Origin: a virus
Virus record (IMG/VR): IMGVR_UViG_3300033273_000670
Location: 1 to 36,703 of that record
Direction: 5' to 3' (one strand)
Length of the DNA stretch: 36,703 nucleotides
A program made the position numbers and the translations under genes. Positions 24,597 to 32,515 of the stretch are shown here, in pieces. A model generated the notes under the pieces. It worked only from the letters and a program-made list of their open reading frames with translations. It did no database searches and had not been told where the DNA came from. Within the stretch, counting starts at the first letter, position 1, and each line of letters starts with the position of its first letter.

Positions 24597-25433
24597 ATGA
24601 GTACTCTAAAGACTAATAACTTTGAGCATTTAGATGCTTCCTCCCCCAATATCACTCTGGGGATAGGGGGAGGTGTCAATATCTCTGGTATTGCAACAGC
24701 AGAAACTGGACTTCGTGTCACTGCTGGTTTGGTTGGAATAGGAACTAATATTCCTTCAACCGCATTAGATGTGGCAGGATCTAATGTTCCTGTTGTCATA
24801 AATTCATCAAACAGTAATACATATAAAATTCAATTAGAAAATGCTTACACTCCAGTTGCATATATTGGTGCTGCAACTAGTGAAATTTATTTTGCAGATG
24901 CGGATGCAGCAGAAATAGCAAGATTTAATAATGATGGACTAAGACTTGCATCAGGAAAAGGTATTGATTTCCAGAACACTGGTGCAGGTTCTTCAACTAC
25001 TTCTTCTTCACACCTCTTAGACGATTACGAGGAAGGCACTTGGACGCCAGGATATGCTGGCGCTACCTCAGCTGGAAGTTACACTTTCACCACCCAAGCG
25101 GGAGCTTACACTAAAATTGGCAATCGGGTTACTGTTGATTTTAAGCTCCTAAACATTGTGACAGGTTCAGTTGGTTCTGGCAACGTGCAAATTACAGGGC
25201 TTCCATTTACAGTTCAAAATACGGTCGATCTGAATGTTCAAGGCTCTGTCCGTTTCAGCCAATACAATGTAAATGATTCTACAATAGGTATATCTCTTCA
25301 ACCTTCTGGTAATGATGCTCATTGTTCGATCATATTGACCAGGGACAACACTTCTAACATATCCCTGAATGTTTCGGAAAAACAAACAGACGGTGCGGAT
25401 ATTTATGGAAGTGTCACCTATTTTATTGACTGA
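24597..25433 (+). CDS. Tail fibre tip protein, 278 aa (hinge + variable tip)
   Basis: Architecture matches the gene at 23355: fibre repeats (GLRVTAGLVGIGTNIPSTAL), a middle beta segment, LASGKGIDFQNTGAGSSTTS and SSHLLDDYEEGTWTPGYAG at ~119-155, then an unrelated C-terminal beta domain (YTFTTQAGAYTKIGNRVTVD, ending DGADIYGSVTYFID). It is an alternative tip on a common stalk. No enzyme signature. It is followed by CTAAATA and the standard downstream block. Confidence 0.8.
   Translation: MSTLKTNNFEHLDASSPNITLGIGGGVNISGIATAETGLRVTAGLVGIGTNIPSTALDVAGSNVPVVINSSNSNTYKIQLENAYTPVAYIGAATSEIYFADADAAEIARFNNDGLRLASGKGIDFQNTGAGSSTTSSSHLLDDYEEGTWTPGYAGATSAGSYTFTTQAGAYTKIGNRVTVDFKLLNIVTGSVGSGNVQITGLPFTVQNTVDLNVQGSVRFSQYNVNDSTIGISLQPSGNDAHCSIILTRDNTSNISLNVSEKQTDGADIYGSVTYFID
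24960..25049 (+). repeat. 90-bp hinge repeat, copy B
   Basis: Second copy of the hinge at 23783-23872, differing at a few mostly synonymous positions. It lies 1177 bp downstream in direct orientation. Confidence 0.85.
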
Positions 25434-25441
25434 TCGGCATC

Positions 25442-25448
25442 CTAAATA
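25442..25448 (+). promoter_or_regulatory. Late promoter cassette (CTAAATA)
   Basis: CTAAATA-ACTAAAAAGG lies between the stop at 25433 and ATG 25466. It has the same downstream block as the other cassettes with a C at the first position. Confidence 0.65.
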
Positions 25449-25465
25449 ACTAAAAAGGTTTTACA

Positions 25466-26014
25466 ATGGCGATTGGAAATCCTATATCAAGTCAGAATAA
25501 TTATAGGGTAATAAGGTTCTCTGCAACAGCAGGACAAACCTTATTTACGATTACTGACGGATATACATTAGGAAAAATTTCTGTATATAGAAATGGTGTT
25601 CGTCTGAACGAAAACCTTGACTTTGCTGCTGCTGATGCAAGTACAGTCACATTGGTTGATCCATGTCAAGTAAGTGATGAAGTTGTATTTGAACTCCTTG
25701 ATACATTCAGTGTTGGAGACATTGATGACCGTATCGGTATTTCATCTGCTGGTACATTAATTGGTAGATCATCTAATCTTAACTTCATTGGTGCTGGTAA
25801 TACATTTATTGCAAGACCAGGTGGTATTGATATTGATATTTCTGGTGGTGCAAGAGGTAATGGAGGAGATAAGGTCTTCCAAGAAAATCAAAGAACAGTA
25901 ACTCAAAGTTATACATTATCATCTGGTTATAGTGCAGTCAGTGTTGGACCAGTTACCGTTTCCACAGGAGCCACGGTGACTATCCCTGGTTCACAAAGAT
26001 GGGTCGTTCTCTAA
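25466..26014 (+). CDS. Fibre/adaptor protein, 182 aa (paralogue of the 22694 gene)
   Basis: Residues ~10-80 (YRVIRFSATAGQTLFTITDG, LGKISVYRNGVRLNENLDFA, PCQVSDEVVFELLDTF) and ~88-125 (GISSAGTLIGRSSNLNFIGA, FIARPGGIDIDISGG) match the landmarks of the 211-aa protein at 22694. The C-terminus (VSVGPVTVSTGATVTIPGSQ, RWVVL) is typical of fibre proteins whose last strand ends in Trp-Val. AAGGAG at its stop serves the next gene, 26026. It is probably an adaptor or short-fibre head domain. Confidence 0.78.
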   Translation: MAIGNPISSQNNYRVIRFSATAGQTLFTITDGYTLGKISVYRNGVRLNENLDFAAADASTVTLVDPCQVSDEVVFELLDTFSVGDIDDRIGISSAGTLIGRSSNLNFIGAGNTFIARPGGIDIDISGGARGNGGDKVFQENQRTVTQSYTLSSGYSAVSVGPVTVSTGATVTIPGSQRWVVL

Positions 26015-26025
26015 GGAGTAATTAA

Positions 26026-27564
26026 ATGTCAGTTACAATTTCAGGTACTGGTGCAATCACTGGTGTATCAACAAATTATTCCTTCGACAAGAAAGTATCT
26101 ATCGGTGGTTCGGTTGGTTTTGGATCAACTGCACTTGATGTAGGTGGTGATATAAATATCACAGATCCAAATGGAACTGGAACTGGGGGATTATACATTG
26201 GAGATGGGACAACTGATAGTAGAGGTTTAATAGTTTCTAATCATAATCGTCCAGAAACAGATGTAAACCTTTTAGGTCTTATATCAAGATGGGCTAATAA
26301 TCAAGTTGCATCCATCTTATTTCAAACTGGATCGGATACTGTCAATAAAAAAGAAGGTTATATAATATTCAGAACAAGAAATGGGGGAGGGGGTGGAATT
26401 CCCACTAGGATGACTCTTACTAAAGAGGGATATCTTGGTATCGGAAATAGTGGTCCATCAACAAAGCTAACAATTGATCATACAACTCCCATCAAGACCT
26501 CCAATTCCGCCGCTGCAGGTGAACTTGGAAATGTATATTTAGAAATGTCCAGTGGGGGGACACAAGCCATTGGAAACTTAGGGCCTTCTATTAACTTTAC
26601 TGGAATCAATCAAAGCGGCATTAACGGTAGAAAAGCTGCTATTATAGCCCAACAAACAGGATCTAACTCATCTCAAGTCGGTTTATCTTTCTGGACAAAT
26701 AACACAAGTGACTCAGGCGGGGTCATCCAACAAAGGAGTATTATTACCTCCAGCGGCAACTTTGGCATTGGTACGAGTAGTCCTTCAACTAAATTAGAAG
26801 TTGCCGACAGCAGCCCTGCGACAATTACGCTTAAAAGCACGAACAGTATTGTTACTCCTGAAGCGGAACTGCAAGCAATCAACTTTTATCAAAGTGATAC
26901 TACGGGCGGTGCTGGTATTTCAGCTCGAATTGTTGGCGTAGGCAACAACTTATCTGGCGCTCAGAACTTGACGTTTCATACGGGTCAGGCTGGGTTATCT
27001 AATGTTGTTGAAAGAATGCGCATCACTTCTAGCGGCGATGTTCGATTGTCCAACCCAACTGCCAGTCCATCTCTTGGAAGTAATACAGAAGGCATTCAAG
27101 TTACTGGTGGAACTCTTGTTGTTAATAGTGCTGGATCAGGTAACGTTTTTGGCCGAAATAACAACGGCGCTGTATTATTCTTTCAACGTAATGGAACTAG
27201 TGTTGGCACTATTACCGTTTCTACAACCAACACTGCTTACAATACCTCTTCTGACTACCGATTAAAAGAAAACGTTGTTGATCTTGACGGCGCTATTGAT
27301 CGAGTCAAGCAACTTGCACCCAAGCGATTCAACTTTATTGCTGATGCTGATACAACTGTCGACGGTTTTCTTGCGCACGAAGCTCAAACAGTTGTCCCTG
27401 AGGCAGTCACTGGAACGCACAACGAAGTTGATGATGATGGCAATGCCGTGATGCAAGGTATCGATCAATCTAAGCTTGTGCCCTTGCTGACTGCTGCATT
27501 GCAAGAAGCAATCGCCAAGATCGAAACTCTTGAAACTAAAGTTGCGGCTCTTGAAGGTAACTGA
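26026..27564 (+). CDS. Tail fibre with S74 intramolecular chaperone, 512 aa
   Basis: N-terminal fibre repeats (VSIGGSVGFGSTALDVGGDI) are followed by beta-rich modules with RMTLTKEGYLGIGNSGPSTK, SSGNFGIGTSSPSTKLEV and VVERMRITSSGDVRLSNP. At the C-terminus S409 of SSDYRLKENV starts a peptidase S74 chaperone of ~104 residues, which includes K414 and GFLAHEAQTVVPEAVTGTHN and ends in a coiled coil (KIETLETKVAALEGN). Family chaperones trimerise the fibre and then self-cleave at this Ser. The second half uses GGC/GCG codons more than its neighbours. The stop overlaps the next late promoter. Confidence 0.9.
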   Translation: MSVTISGTGAITGVSTNYSFDKKVSIGGSVGFGSTALDVGGDINITDPNGTGTGGLYIGDGTTDSRGLIVSNHNRPETDVNLLGLISRWANNQVASILFQTGSDTVNKKEGYIIFRTRNGGGGGIPTRMTLTKEGYLGIGNSGPSTKLTIDHTTPIKTSNSAAAGELGNVYLEMSSGGTQAIGNLGPSINFTGINQSGINGRKAAIIAQQTGSNSSQVGLSFWTNNTSDSGGVIQQRSIITSSGNFGIGTSSPSTKLEVADSSPATITLKSTNSIVTPEAELQAINFYQSDTTGGAGISARIVGVGNNLSGAQNLTFHTGQAGLSNVVERMRITSSGDVRLSNPTASPSLGSNTEGIQVTGGTLVVNSAGSGNVFGRNNNGAVLFFQRNGTSVGTITVSTTNTAYNTSSDYRLKENVVDLDGAIDRVKQLAPKRFNFIADADTTVDGFLAHEAQTVVPEAVTGTHNEVDDDGNAVMQGIDQSKLVPLLTAALQEAIAKIETLETKVAALEGN

Positions 27565-27580
27565 TAAATAACTAAAAAGT
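27523..27580 (+). repeat. 58-bp perfect direct repeat, copy A
   Basis: Identical at every base to 30873-30930. It covers the last codons of the S74 coiled coil, the stop codon, the late promoter and the ACTAAAAAGT block. Confidence 0.95.
27563..27570 (+). promoter_or_regulatory. Late promoter cassette (GATAAATA)
   Basis: It overlaps the S74 fibre stop codon TGA (27562-27564); the ACTAAAAAG block follows, with ATG at 27590. Confidence 0.75.
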
Positions 27581-27589
27581 TTATGTGAT

Positions 27590-28933
27590 ATGTCCAAGAT
27601 CCAAGTAAATGAAATTGTAAATCATTTTGACACTGGTGCACCAGATTGCCCAAAGGGTCTGACTGTCACTGGTGTCACTACTTCTGTCAATATAAGTGCA
27701 ACTAACATCAGTGTAATTGGTGTATCAACCTTAGGCAATGTTGTCGTTGGTGGTGCAACGACTGACTTGGTTGTTAACGGTAACGCAAGAGTCACTGGTA
27801 TTTTAACCGTTGGTACTGCATCAGTCACATTGAATGGTAATAATGGAGTAGTGTCTGGTATCAATACCATCAATAGTGTTTCTTTTCCATCTACTGGTCC
27901 ATTAAGTAATCGTAATTTGATTATTAATGGTGCGATGCAGGTGGCGCAGAGAGGAACTTCAGCGACAAGTGTAACTGGTTATATTCGTCGATGTGATCGA
28001 TTTTTATTTGCTCCCTCCAATCTAGGGACTTGGACTGTTGAACAATCTGGGGATGCTCCAGTTGGATTTAGTAGTAGTTTAAAAATAACCTGTACTACAG
28101 CAGATGCGTCTCCTGCTGCTAGTGATTATTGTGTTATTCAATATTACTGTGAGGCACAAGACTTTCAACTGTTAAATTATGGAACAAGTAATGCAGAACA
28201 AGTGGTTATAAGTTTTTATGTAAAGTCTAATAAAACTGGAAGTGCAAGTTTTGGTATGTGGCAGCACGACAACTCTTCCCGACAATTTACTACATCATTT
28301 ACAATCAACACTGCAGATACCTGGGAGTACAAAACTATAGTAATCCCTGGTGATACCTCTGGTCAGATCGACAATGATAATGGAATAGGACTTGTTTTAG
28401 ATTGGTGGTTAAACTCAGGTTCGACGTTTACAGGTGGAACTCATGCGGCGGCCTGGGAGGCATCAACCCAATCAAATCGTAATGCAACCAATCTCGGTGT
28501 TGGAGGTGCTACCAGTGATTACTTCCAACTTACAGGTGTTCAATTAGAATTGGGCAATCAAGCCACGCCTTTTGAACATAGAAGTTTTGGCGATGAACTA
28601 AAAAGGTGCGAAAGGTATTACGAAAAGAGTTATACCTATGCTTCACCTCCTGGAACAGCTACTTCTACTGGCGCCCTTGAACATAGAAAAAGTGCTGTTA
28701 ATAGTGGTTACACTAATTTTAATATACGTTTTGGAACTCGTAAAAGGGCAACTCCTACCATAGGTCTTTACAATACAAACAACTCAACCGAAGGACAAAT
28801 TCGTTCTGATGGTGCAAATGTTACTGCAGATGATGCTAATACAAATGAGATGGGGTTTAGAGTCAATACAACCCCAGCTCAAGGGGCTAGTGTCATACAA
28901 AAAATGCACTATACAGCCGACGCGGAGCTTTAA
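27590..28933 (+). CDS. Tail fibre with NRNLIING jelly-roll-like domain, 447 aa
   Basis: A ~105-residue repeat stalk (VSTLGNVVVGGATTDLVVNG, ARVTGILTVGTASVTLNGNN) leads into NRNLIINGAMQVAQRGTS (~107). A domain of about 230 residues follows, with CDRFLF, LGTWTVEQS, VVISFYVKSNKTGSASF, TADTWEYKTIVIPGDTSGQI, and YFQLTGVQLELGNQATPFEH. This resembles carbohydrate-binding jelly-roll modules of phage and bacterial surface proteins. From RCERYYEKSY onward the last ~100 residues form a divergent tip ending MHYTADAEL. Genes at 30938 and 32516 share this layout. Receptor binding is inferred. It is followed two bases later by a 52-aa gene. Confidence 0.85.
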   Translation: MSKIQVNEIVNHFDTGAPDCPKGLTVTGVTTSVNISATNISVIGVSTLGNVVVGGATTDLVVNGNARVTGILTVGTASVTLNGNNGVVSGINTINSVSFPSTGPLSNRNLIINGAMQVAQRGTSATSVTGYIRRCDRFLFAPSNLGTWTVEQSGDAPVGFSSSLKITCTTADASPAASDYCVIQYYCEAQDFQLLNYGTSNAEQVVISFYVKSNKTGSASFGMWQHDNSSRQFTTSFTINTADTWEYKTIVIPGDTSGQIDNDNGIGLVLDWWLNSGSTFTGGTHAAAWEASTQSNRNATNLGVGGATSDYFQLTGVQLELGNQATPFEHRSFGDELKRCERYYEKSYTYASPPGTATSTGALEHRKSAVNSGYTNFNIRFGTRKRATPTIGLYNTNNSTEGQIRSDGANVTADDANTNEMGFRVNTTPAQGASVIQKMHYTADAEL

Positions 28934-28935
28934 AA

Positions 28936-29094
28936 ATGGAAATTCAAACAGTTAAACTCAGATATGATGGATCTTATCGTGTCAATGATAAGTGGGGAGT
29001 ACCCAATGATCCAATGAATACAGATTATCAATTAGTGCAAGAATGGATTGCTGAAGGCAATACTCCCGAAGAGGCAGATCCTGCTCCCGAATAA
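28936..29094 (+). CDS. Fibre-linked small protein, 52 aa, WIAEGNTPEEAD tail
   Basis: The ATG at 28936 lies two bases after the fibre stop; TAA ends at 29094. The protein is MEIQTVKLRYDGSYRVND followed by NTDYQLVQEWIAEGNTPEEA. It is a paralogue of the 52-aa protein at 32333, which also directly follows a fibre of the same type: both share the pattern N-x-DYQ--x-EW-AEGNTPE-AD and have identical length. Small proteins placed right after a fibre gene are often assembly chaperones or adaptors (T4 gp38 is the classical position), so this role is inferred. Its stop overlaps the next late promoter. Confidence 0.78.
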   Translation: MEIQTVKLRYDGSYRVNDKWGVPNDPMNTDYQLVQEWIAEGNTPEEADPAPE

Positions 29095-29097
29095 ATA
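29090..29097 (+). promoter_or_regulatory. Late promoter cassette (AATAAATA)
   Basis: It overlaps the stop of the 52-aa gene and is followed by the ACTAAAAAG block and ATG 29115. Confidence 0.72.
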
Positions 29098-29114
29098 ACT
29101 AAAAAGTAGATAAA

Positions 29115-30914
29115 ATGACAAGAGCACGTGGTCTTGCTGGATTTGCTTCTGCTATTTCTGGTCCCGTAAATTCAACCGATGTTTTCGTTGGAGTCCTGAC
29201 TGCAACGTCAATGACGGTTAGTGGTTCTGCCAGTATTGGTGGTACGGTCACTTATGAGGACGTTAGTAACGTTGACTCTGTTGGTATTATAACTGCACAA
29301 GCAGGTATTCGTATTAGTGGTGGCAATCTTGGTATTGGCACGAATGATCCAACTGGAAAACTGGAAATCGCTGGCAACAACTCCTCTCAAGTACTTCAAT
29401 TCGGCAACGGCACTAAGACTGGATACTTTGTATCAAGAACAGACGTTAATCGAAGTAATGCTGAAGCAGCGATCCACATCCACGATTTCCGCTGGAACGG
29501 CACTGCAGTTGCAAGAATTAAGGGGCTGACGGGTGACGATACTACCAACAAAGACAATGGTCATTTAACATTTGAGACCAGCGGCGGCTCAGGCGTAAGT
29601 GAACGAATGCGCATAGCCGCCGACGGCAACGTTGGCATCGGAACTATTAGTCCAAGTGAAGATCTTCATTTAAACAGGTCAGATAGCGCCGACGTATCTA
29701 TTAAGTTTACCAACACCACTGCAACTTCAGGTTTATTTGTTGGAATCAACGCTAGCGAAGAGGCGCAGATTTGGCACACAGAAAACAAGCCTTTAAAGTT
29801 CGCAACTAATAACACCGAACGCATGCGCATAGCCGCCGACGGCAACGTTGGCATCGGAACTGACAGTCCACAACAAAAACTTTGTATTGCTGGTCCTGGT
29901 GCATCAGCTATCATTGATATTAAGAGAACAAACACAACTGCAACTGGTTCTCTTGGTGCAATTAACTTTACATCAATCACTGGCAATTCCTGTGCTAGTA
30001 TGGCTGCTCTTGCAGATGGAGATGATTCAGGCGCACACATAAGATTCAAAACTACATCAGCTGCAGGTGAAAATGATCCATATGGTAGTAGTACCACGGA
30101 GGCTCTTCGTATCACCTCTGCTCAGGGTGTCTACATGGGGAATTATTTTGACCCCGTCAATAATTTAAGAGATGCCCAAACTACAACTGATCGTCAATCT
30201 AAAGTACAAATTGTCGGAAATAGTGGTCCAGCTGCTGGTTTAGCATTGGTCTCTTACGCCAATGGAGCTTCTGGATATTATTCTCCACATATATGGCTTG
30301 CAAAATCAGATACTAATACAACTGGCAATAATAACAGAGTTGAGGACGGTGAAGATTTAGGATCTATTTGTTTTGCAGGTAATGATGGAACACGTTTTTT
30401 AAATGCTGCAGCTATCATCACCGAGGTTGATGGAGGAGCTGGCGCAAATGACATGCCTGGACGTTTAGAATTCCATGTTTGTGCTAATGGTGCTAGTAGT
30501 TTGACCGAGAGATTTAGAATTCAAAATAATGGAAATTTATTGGCTAGTGATACAACGATTGGAGCACTATCTGACAGTAGGTTAAAAACAAATATTTCTG
30601 ATTTTACTTACGATCTTGAACTGTTCAAACAATTCCAACCTAGAACTTTTGATTGGATTAATCCAGAATTACACGACAATGCAGTTGGTCAAAGAGGATT
30701 TATTGCTCAAGAAATAGAGAGTGTTGATGCCACATATGTGTTTGAGAGTAAAATTAAAGAAAGTAGTGATGATTCACAACTTGTTGGTGATGATAATGTA
30801 GCTAAGTCAGCTAAACTTGGTAAAAATGATGCAATGTATATTTCAGTGATTCAGCAACTGATCAGCAAGATTGAAACTCTTGAAACTAAAGTTGCGGCTC
30901 TTGAAGGTAACTGA
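29115..30914 (+). CDS. Tail fibre with S74 intramolecular chaperone, 599 aa
   Basis: The stalk begins MTRARGLAGFASAISGPVNS. Beta modules follow, with two copies of ERMRIAADGNVGIGT encoded by a 39-bp exact repeat, and a middle domain (IRFKTTSAAGENDPYGSS, HIWLAKSDTNTTGNNN). S486 of LSDSRLKTNISDF starts a peptidase S74 chaperone of ~114 residues, with K491 and RGFIAQEIESVDATYVFE and the terminal coiled coil KIETLETKVAALEGN identical to the 26026 protein. Autocleavage after trimer formation is expected from the family. The 5' half, ~29300-29870, is rich in GGC/CGC codons unlike the 3' half. The stop overlaps the next late promoter. Confidence 0.9.
   Translation: MTRARGLAGFASAISGPVNSTDVFVGVLTATSMTVSGSASIGGTVTYEDVSNVDSVGIITAQAGIRISGGNLGIGTNDPTGKLEIAGNNSSQVLQFGNGTKTGYFVSRTDVNRSNAEAAIHIHDFRWNGTAVARIKGLTGDDTTNKDNGHLTFETSGGSGVSERMRIAADGNVGIGTISPSEDLHLNRSDSADVSIKFTNTTATSGLFVGINASEEAQIWHTENKPLKFATNNTERMRIAADGNVGIGTDSPQQKLCIAGPGASAIIDIKRTNTTATGSLGAINFTSITGNSCASMAALADGDDSGAHIRFKTTSAAGENDPYGSSTTEALRITSAQGVYMGNYFDPVNNLRDAQTTTDRQSKVQIVGNSGPAAGLALVSYANGASGYYSPHIWLAKSDTNTTGNNNRVEDGEDLGSICFAGNDGTRFLNAAAIITEVDGGAGANDMPGRLEFHVCANGASSLTERFRIQNNGNLLASDTTIGALSDSRLKTNISDFTYDLELFKQFQPRTFDWINPELHDNAVGQRGFIAQEIESVDATYVFESKIKESSDDSQLVGDDNVAKSAKLGKNDAMYISVIQQLISKIETLETKVAALEGN
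29607..29645 (+). repeat. 39-bp direct repeat, copy A
   Basis: Exact match to 29823-29861 within the same fibre gene. It encodes MRIAADGNVGIGT, with GC-rich codons. Confidence 0.92.
29823..29861 (+). repeat. 39-bp direct repeat, copy B
   Basis: Second exact copy, 216 bp downstream and in frame, so that recombination between them would delete 72 residues without a frameshift. Confidence 0.92.
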
Positions 30915-30930
30915 TAAATAACTAAAAAGT
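30873..30930 (+). repeat. 58-bp perfect direct repeat, copy B
   Basis: Identical to 27523-27580. The 3350 bp between the two copies hold the 27590 fibre, the 28936 small gene and the 29115 fibre, so recombination would exchange or delete that whole block cleanly. Confidence 0.95.
30913..30920 (+). promoter_or_regulatory. Late promoter cassette (GATAAATA)
   Basis: It overlaps the TGA of the second S74 fibre (30912-30914); the ACTAAAAAG block follows, with ATG at 30938. Confidence 0.75.
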
Positions 30931-30937
30931 ATAACTC

Positions 30938-32329
30938 ATGGCAGGACTTAATCTTAGAGGAGATACATCTGGATCAGTTGAGATTGTATCACCCGCTGTA
31001 GCTGGTGATAATACTATTACTCTGCCTAATGATAATGGTAGTGCTAATCAGTTCTTTAAGAATAGTACGACTGCTGGTATCGTAACTCATTCCTCAATGG
31101 TTGAGGATGCAAGTGGTAAAATTGGCATTGGAACTACCACACCGACTGAAACATTGCATGTAGTTGGTGATGCTAGAGTGACTGGCATCCTGACTGTTGG
31201 TACTGCATCAGTCACATTGAACGGTGATACTGGTGTAGTATCTGGTATCAACACCGTCAATGGTGTCAGTTTCCCATCTGCTGGTGCATTAAGTAATCGT
31301 AATATAATTATCAACGGCGCGATGCGAGTGGCGCAAAGAAAAACTTCTGCGACTAGTGTTACAACTGAGGGTTATATTACTTGCGATAGATTTTATTTTA
31401 ATGTTAACGCTTTAGGAACATGGACTGTTACTCAGGAAAGTGACGGTCCTGATGGATTTTCAAAAAGTTTTAAGTTAGATTGCACAACTACAGACACATC
31501 ACCTGTAACTTCTGATGCTTGTCTGATCATTTATAGAGTTGAGGGTCAAGATGTTCAACATCTGAAATATGGTACTTCGGCCGCAGAGCAATCAGTATTA
31601 TCTTTTTACGTTAAATCTAACAAAACAGGTAATGCAACGGTGGCCATAAAACAACCAGACAATAGTAATAGATTGTATTCTGTGCAATACACAATTAACG
31701 CAGCAAACACCTGGGAACGTAAAACTATTATTATACCTGCTGACACATCAGGTTTAATTAACGATGACACTGGTAATGGATTGCAAATTGAATGGCCTCT
31801 TAATAGCGGATCAGACTACACAGGTGGATCACATGGTGGCTGGAAGGCCGCGGACAATCCATCTCGTAACGCCAGTAACCTTGGTCTTGGTGGTTCAACT
31901 GATGACTATTATCAAATTACAGGTGTTCAATTAGAGGTTGGCAATCAAGCCACGCCTTTTGAACATATAAGTTTTGGTGATGATCTTGCTAGGTGTATGC
32001 GGTATTATCAGAAATCTTATGATTACGACACAGAACCTGGTACAAGTAATCACGAAGAAAACTCAATGATGGCCATAGCAACTGGATCGACCAGACTAAC
32101 TGCTTTTGTTCAGTATAGAGTTGAAATGCGAAACGATCCTACAGAAACAATATACAGTCCTAGTGGAAACTCTGGTAAATATTCAAGCAGCAACTCTTAT
32201 ACTGACGTTGGTGATGCAAGCGTGCCAAACAATCATGCTGCTAGCACAGGTTTCCACCAAATAGATGTAACTAATGCAACTTCTGGCAACCATTACCAAT
32301 TTCACTACACTGCAGATGCGGAGATCTAA
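30938..32329 (+). CDS. Tail fibre with NRNIIING jelly-roll-like domain, 463 aa
   Basis: The N-terminus MAGLNLRGDTSGSVEIVSPA, then TITLPNDNGSANQFFKNSTT, is a head different from its two paralogues. The shared ARVTGILTVGTASVTLNGDT segment, NRNIIINGAMRVAQRKTS (~121) and the jelly-roll-like domain (VLSFYVKSNKTGNATV, WERKTIIIPADTSGLI, YYQITGVQLEVGNQATPFEH) follow. The last ~100 residues after RCMRYYQKSYDYD are unrelated to the other tips and end FHYTADAEI. It looks like a head-and-tip swapped version of the 27590 fibre. It is followed three bases later by the 52-aa paralogue at 32333. Confidence 0.85.
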   Translation: MAGLNLRGDTSGSVEIVSPAVAGDNTITLPNDNGSANQFFKNSTTAGIVTHSSMVEDASGKIGIGTTTPTETLHVVGDARVTGILTVGTASVTLNGDTGVVSGINTVNGVSFPSAGALSNRNIIINGAMRVAQRKTSATSVTTEGYITCDRFYFNVNALGTWTVTQESDGPDGFSKSFKLDCTTTDTSPVTSDACLIIYRVEGQDVQHLKYGTSAAEQSVLSFYVKSNKTGNATVAIKQPDNSNRLYSVQYTINAANTWERKTIIIPADTSGLINDDTGNGLQIEWPLNSGSDYTGGSHGGWKAADNPSRNASNLGLGGSTDDYYQITGVQLEVGNQATPFEHISFGDDLARCMRYYQKSYDYDTEPGTSNHEENSMMAIATGSTRLTAFVQYRVEMRNDPTETIYSPSGNSGKYSSSNSYTDVGDASVPNNHAASTGFHQIDVTNATSGNHYQFHYTADAEI

Positions 32330-32332
32330 TCG

Positions 32333-32491
32333 ATGGAACAACTCAATTACAAACTTTGCCCTGAACAAAACAAGACGGTAATTCGTCTAAATGATTATGC
32401 TTCTATCCCCACGAATGAGCTGAATAGGGATTACCAAGAATATCTAGAGTGGGTTGCTGAAGGTAACACACCTGAACCTGCTGACTCATAA
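32333..32491 (+). CDS. Fibre-linked small protein, 52 aa, [12 protein letters not shown] tail
   Basis: ATG at 32333, TAA at 32489-32491. The sequence begins [20 protein letters not shown] and ends [20 protein letters not shown] plus Ser. It has the same length and C-terminal pattern as the 28936 protein but a largely different first half, so the conserved part is the acidic tail helix. It is located immediately after a jelly-roll fibre, again suggesting a dedicated partner, perhaps a chaperone or adaptor. The stop overlaps the next late promoter. No other family is recognised. Confidence 0.78.
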   Translation: MEQLNYKLCPEQNKTVIRLNDYASIPTNELNRDYQEYLEWVAEGNTPEPADS

Positions 32492-32497
32492 TAAATA
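32490..32497 (+). promoter_or_regulatory. Late promoter cassette (AATAAATA)
   Basis: It overlaps the stop of the 52-aa gene; ACTTAAAAG follows, with ATG at 32516. Confidence 0.72.
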
Positions 32498-32515
32498 ACT
32501 TAAAAGTATATCAAC

